Assembly (NCBI GenBank): GCA_019689695.1
Contig: JADGHA010000195.1
Coordinates: 1-7,524 of the forward strand
Direction of reading: 5' to 3'
Length of the DNA: 7,524 nucleotides
Source: Micromonosporaceae bacterium
Lineage (GTDB): Bacteria; Actinomycetota; Actinomycetes; Mycobacteriales; Micromonosporaceae
Below the pieces are notes generated by a model. The model was not told where the DNA came from. It did no database searches and was given only the letters and a program-made list of their open reading frames with translations. A program made the position numbers and the translations under genes. Shown piece by piece: positions 6,278 to 7,524 of this stretch (positions within the stretch are counted from its first letter, which is position 1; the number at the start of each line of letters is the position of its first letter).

Positions 6278-7524
6278 TCAGTTGCCCGTCGTCGAGCCCT
6301 TGATCGCGCCGGCCCGGGACAGCGACGCGCGGGCGGCGGCCACCACCCGGTCCGGGGTGAACCCGAACTGCTCGAAGATGACCTGGTACGGCGCGCTCGC
6401 ACCGAAGTGCTCCAGGCTGACGCACTCGCCGACGTCGCCGACCAGGTCGCGCCACGACATCGCCACCGCCGCCTCCACGCTGACCCGGGCCCGCACCGAC
6501 CGTGGCAGCACCGACTCCCGGTACGCCTCGTCCTGCGCCCGGAACCACTCCTGGCACGGCATCGAGACCACCCGGGTGGGCACGCCGTCAGCCTCCAGCC
6601 GCTCCCGGGCAGCCAGGCACAGCTGCACCTCCGAGCCGGTGCCGATGAGGATGACCTCCGGCTGGCTGTTGCTCGCGTCCACCAGCACATACCCGCCCCG
6701 GGCCACCCCCTCGGCCGAGGCGAGCCGGCTGCGGTCGAGGACCGGCACCGGCTGCCGGGTCAGGGCGAGCGCGGTCGGGCGGTCGGTGTGCTCCAGCGCC
6801 AGCCGCCAGGCCCAGGCGGTCTCGTTCGCGTCCGCCGGACGTACCACGTCAAGGCCGGGGATCGCGCGCAGGGCGGCCAGCTGCTCCACCGGCTGGTGGG
6901 TCGGCCCGTCCTCGCCCAGGCCGATCGAGTCGTGCGTCCACACGAAGATGACCGGCAGCTTCATCAGCGCCGCGAGCCGCACCGCGGGGCGCATGTAGTC
7001 GCTGAAGACGAGGAAGGTGCCACCGTACGGGCGGGTGCCGCCGTGCAGGGCGATGCCGTTGAGGATCGCGCCCATGCCGTGCTCGCGAATTCCGAAGTGG
7101 AGGGTGCGGCCGTACTCGTTGCCGGGGAACTCCTTCGTCGCGTGCTCGGCCGGCACGAACGACGGCTCGCCCTTCATCGTGGTGTTGTTGCTCTCCGCCA
7201 GGTCGGCCGAGCCGCCCCACAGCTCCGGCAGGACCGGCGCGAGGGCGTTCAGAACCTTGCCGGAGGCGGCCCGGGTGGCGATCCCCTTGGGATCGGCGGG
7301 GAACTGCGGCAGCGCGTCGGTCCAGCCGGCCGGAAGCGTGCGCGTGGCGAGCCGGTCGTGCAGCGCCTTGCGCTCCGGGTTGGCCGCCGCCCACTTGTCG
7401 TACTGCTCGCGCCAGGCCGCGTGCGCCTGCTTGCCGCGGTCCAGTACGGCGCGGGCGTGGGCGAGCACCTTCTCCTCGACAGCGAAGGGGTCGCCCGGGT
7501 CGAAGCCGAGGATCCGCTTGGTGG
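6278..7524 (-). CDS. tkt: Transketolase, C-terminal part (5' end of gene outside window)
   Basis: Transketolase (EC 2.2.1.1) is a cytoplasmic, thiamine diphosphate-dependent enzyme that moves two-carbon ketol units between pentose, tetrose, hexose and triose phosphates. The frame is open to the right edge (first full codon at 7522, reading TKRILGFDPGD) and stops with TGA at 6278-6280. That gives 414 visible codons; family members run to roughly 690-700 residues, so about 280 N-terminal residues with the diphosphate-binding domain are missing. Visible are the pyrimidine-binding domain with FGIREHGMGAI (catalytic Glu codon at 7082-7084), the transketolase signature around GEDGPTHQP (visible residues about 203-211), and the C-terminal domain with GTGSEV (about 294-299) and LEHFGAS (about 370-376). 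A GTG at 7466-7468 is an internal valine, not the start. It is the first gene of the operon seen here, 52 bases before tal. Nothing suggests damage; the truncation is only the window edge. Confidence 0.97.
   Translation of the reverse strand, partial: TKRILGFDPGDPFAVEEKVLAHARAVLDRGKQAHAAWREQYDKWAAANPERKALHDRLATRTLPAGWTDALPQFPADPKGIATRAASGKVLNALAPVLPELWGGSADLAESNNTTMKGEPSFVPAEHATKEFPGNEYGRTLHFGIREHGMGAILNGIALHGGTRPYGGTFLVFSDYMRPAVRLAALMKLPVIFVWTHDSIGLGEDGPTHQPVEQLAALRAIPGLDVVRPADANETAWAWRLALEHTDRPTALALTRQPVPVLDRSRLASAEGVARGGYVLVDASNSQPEVILIGTGSEVQLCLAARERLEADGVPTRVVSMPCQEWFRAQDEAYRESVLPRSVRARVSVEAAVAMSWRDLVGDVGECVSLEHFGASAPYQVIFEQFGFTPDRVVAAARASLSRAGAIKGSTTGN

Noticed and set aside
4831..6303. 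490-codon plus-strand open frame opposite tal
   Set aside because: Shadow of tal, pgi and the tkt end; composition is His/Val/Gly/Arg-rich with no family signal.

Overview
The window is a high-GC actinobacterial segment, probably from the Micromonosporaceae or a close relative; that placement is an inference from codon bias, protein style and gene order, not a database match. All supported genes lie on the minus strand and read from right to left as one compact pentose phosphate operon: tkt (3' part only), tal, pgi, zwf, opcA, pgl. Coding sequence fills nearly everything from base 80 to base 7524.

Layout in transcription order: the C-terminal 414 codons of transketolase (7524 to 6278); a 52-base gap carrying the tal ribosome binding site; transaldolase (6225 to 5047); glucose-6-phosphate isomerase (5050 to 3431), starting with a GTG inside the tal stop (GTGA overlap); glucose-6-phosphate dehydrogenase (3428 to 1914, GTG start), 2 bases after pgi; a 23-base gap with a strong Shine-Dalgarno; the G6PDH assembly/activator protein OpcA (1890 to 847, GTG start); and 6-phosphogluconolactonase (850 to 80), joined to opcA by an ATGA overlap. 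After the pgl stop comes a 28-base spacer and then a 51-base near-perfect inverted repeat (1 to 51), which is best read as the operon's terminator hairpin. It is much less GC-rich than its surroundings and may instead belong to a repeated intergenic element.

Together the genes cover the oxidative entry (Zwf with OpcA, then Pgl) and the sugar rearrangements (Tkt, Tal) of the pentose phosphate pathway. Pgi, placed directly before zwf, can return fructose 6-phosphate made by Tkt and Tal to glucose 6-phosphate, so the cassette has the parts for cyclic, NADPH-producing operation. The exception is 6-phosphogluconate dehydrogenase (gnd), which is not in the window. The operon promoter must lie upstream of tkt, beyond base 7524.

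I found no mobile element, CRISPR array, RNA gene or defence-like system. The most interesting points are the terminal inverted repeat, the Pgi, which resembles the isomerase half of Tal-Pgi fusion proteins, and the tight Tal/Pgi junction. The long plus-strand reading frames are antisense shadows of the GC-rich genes.
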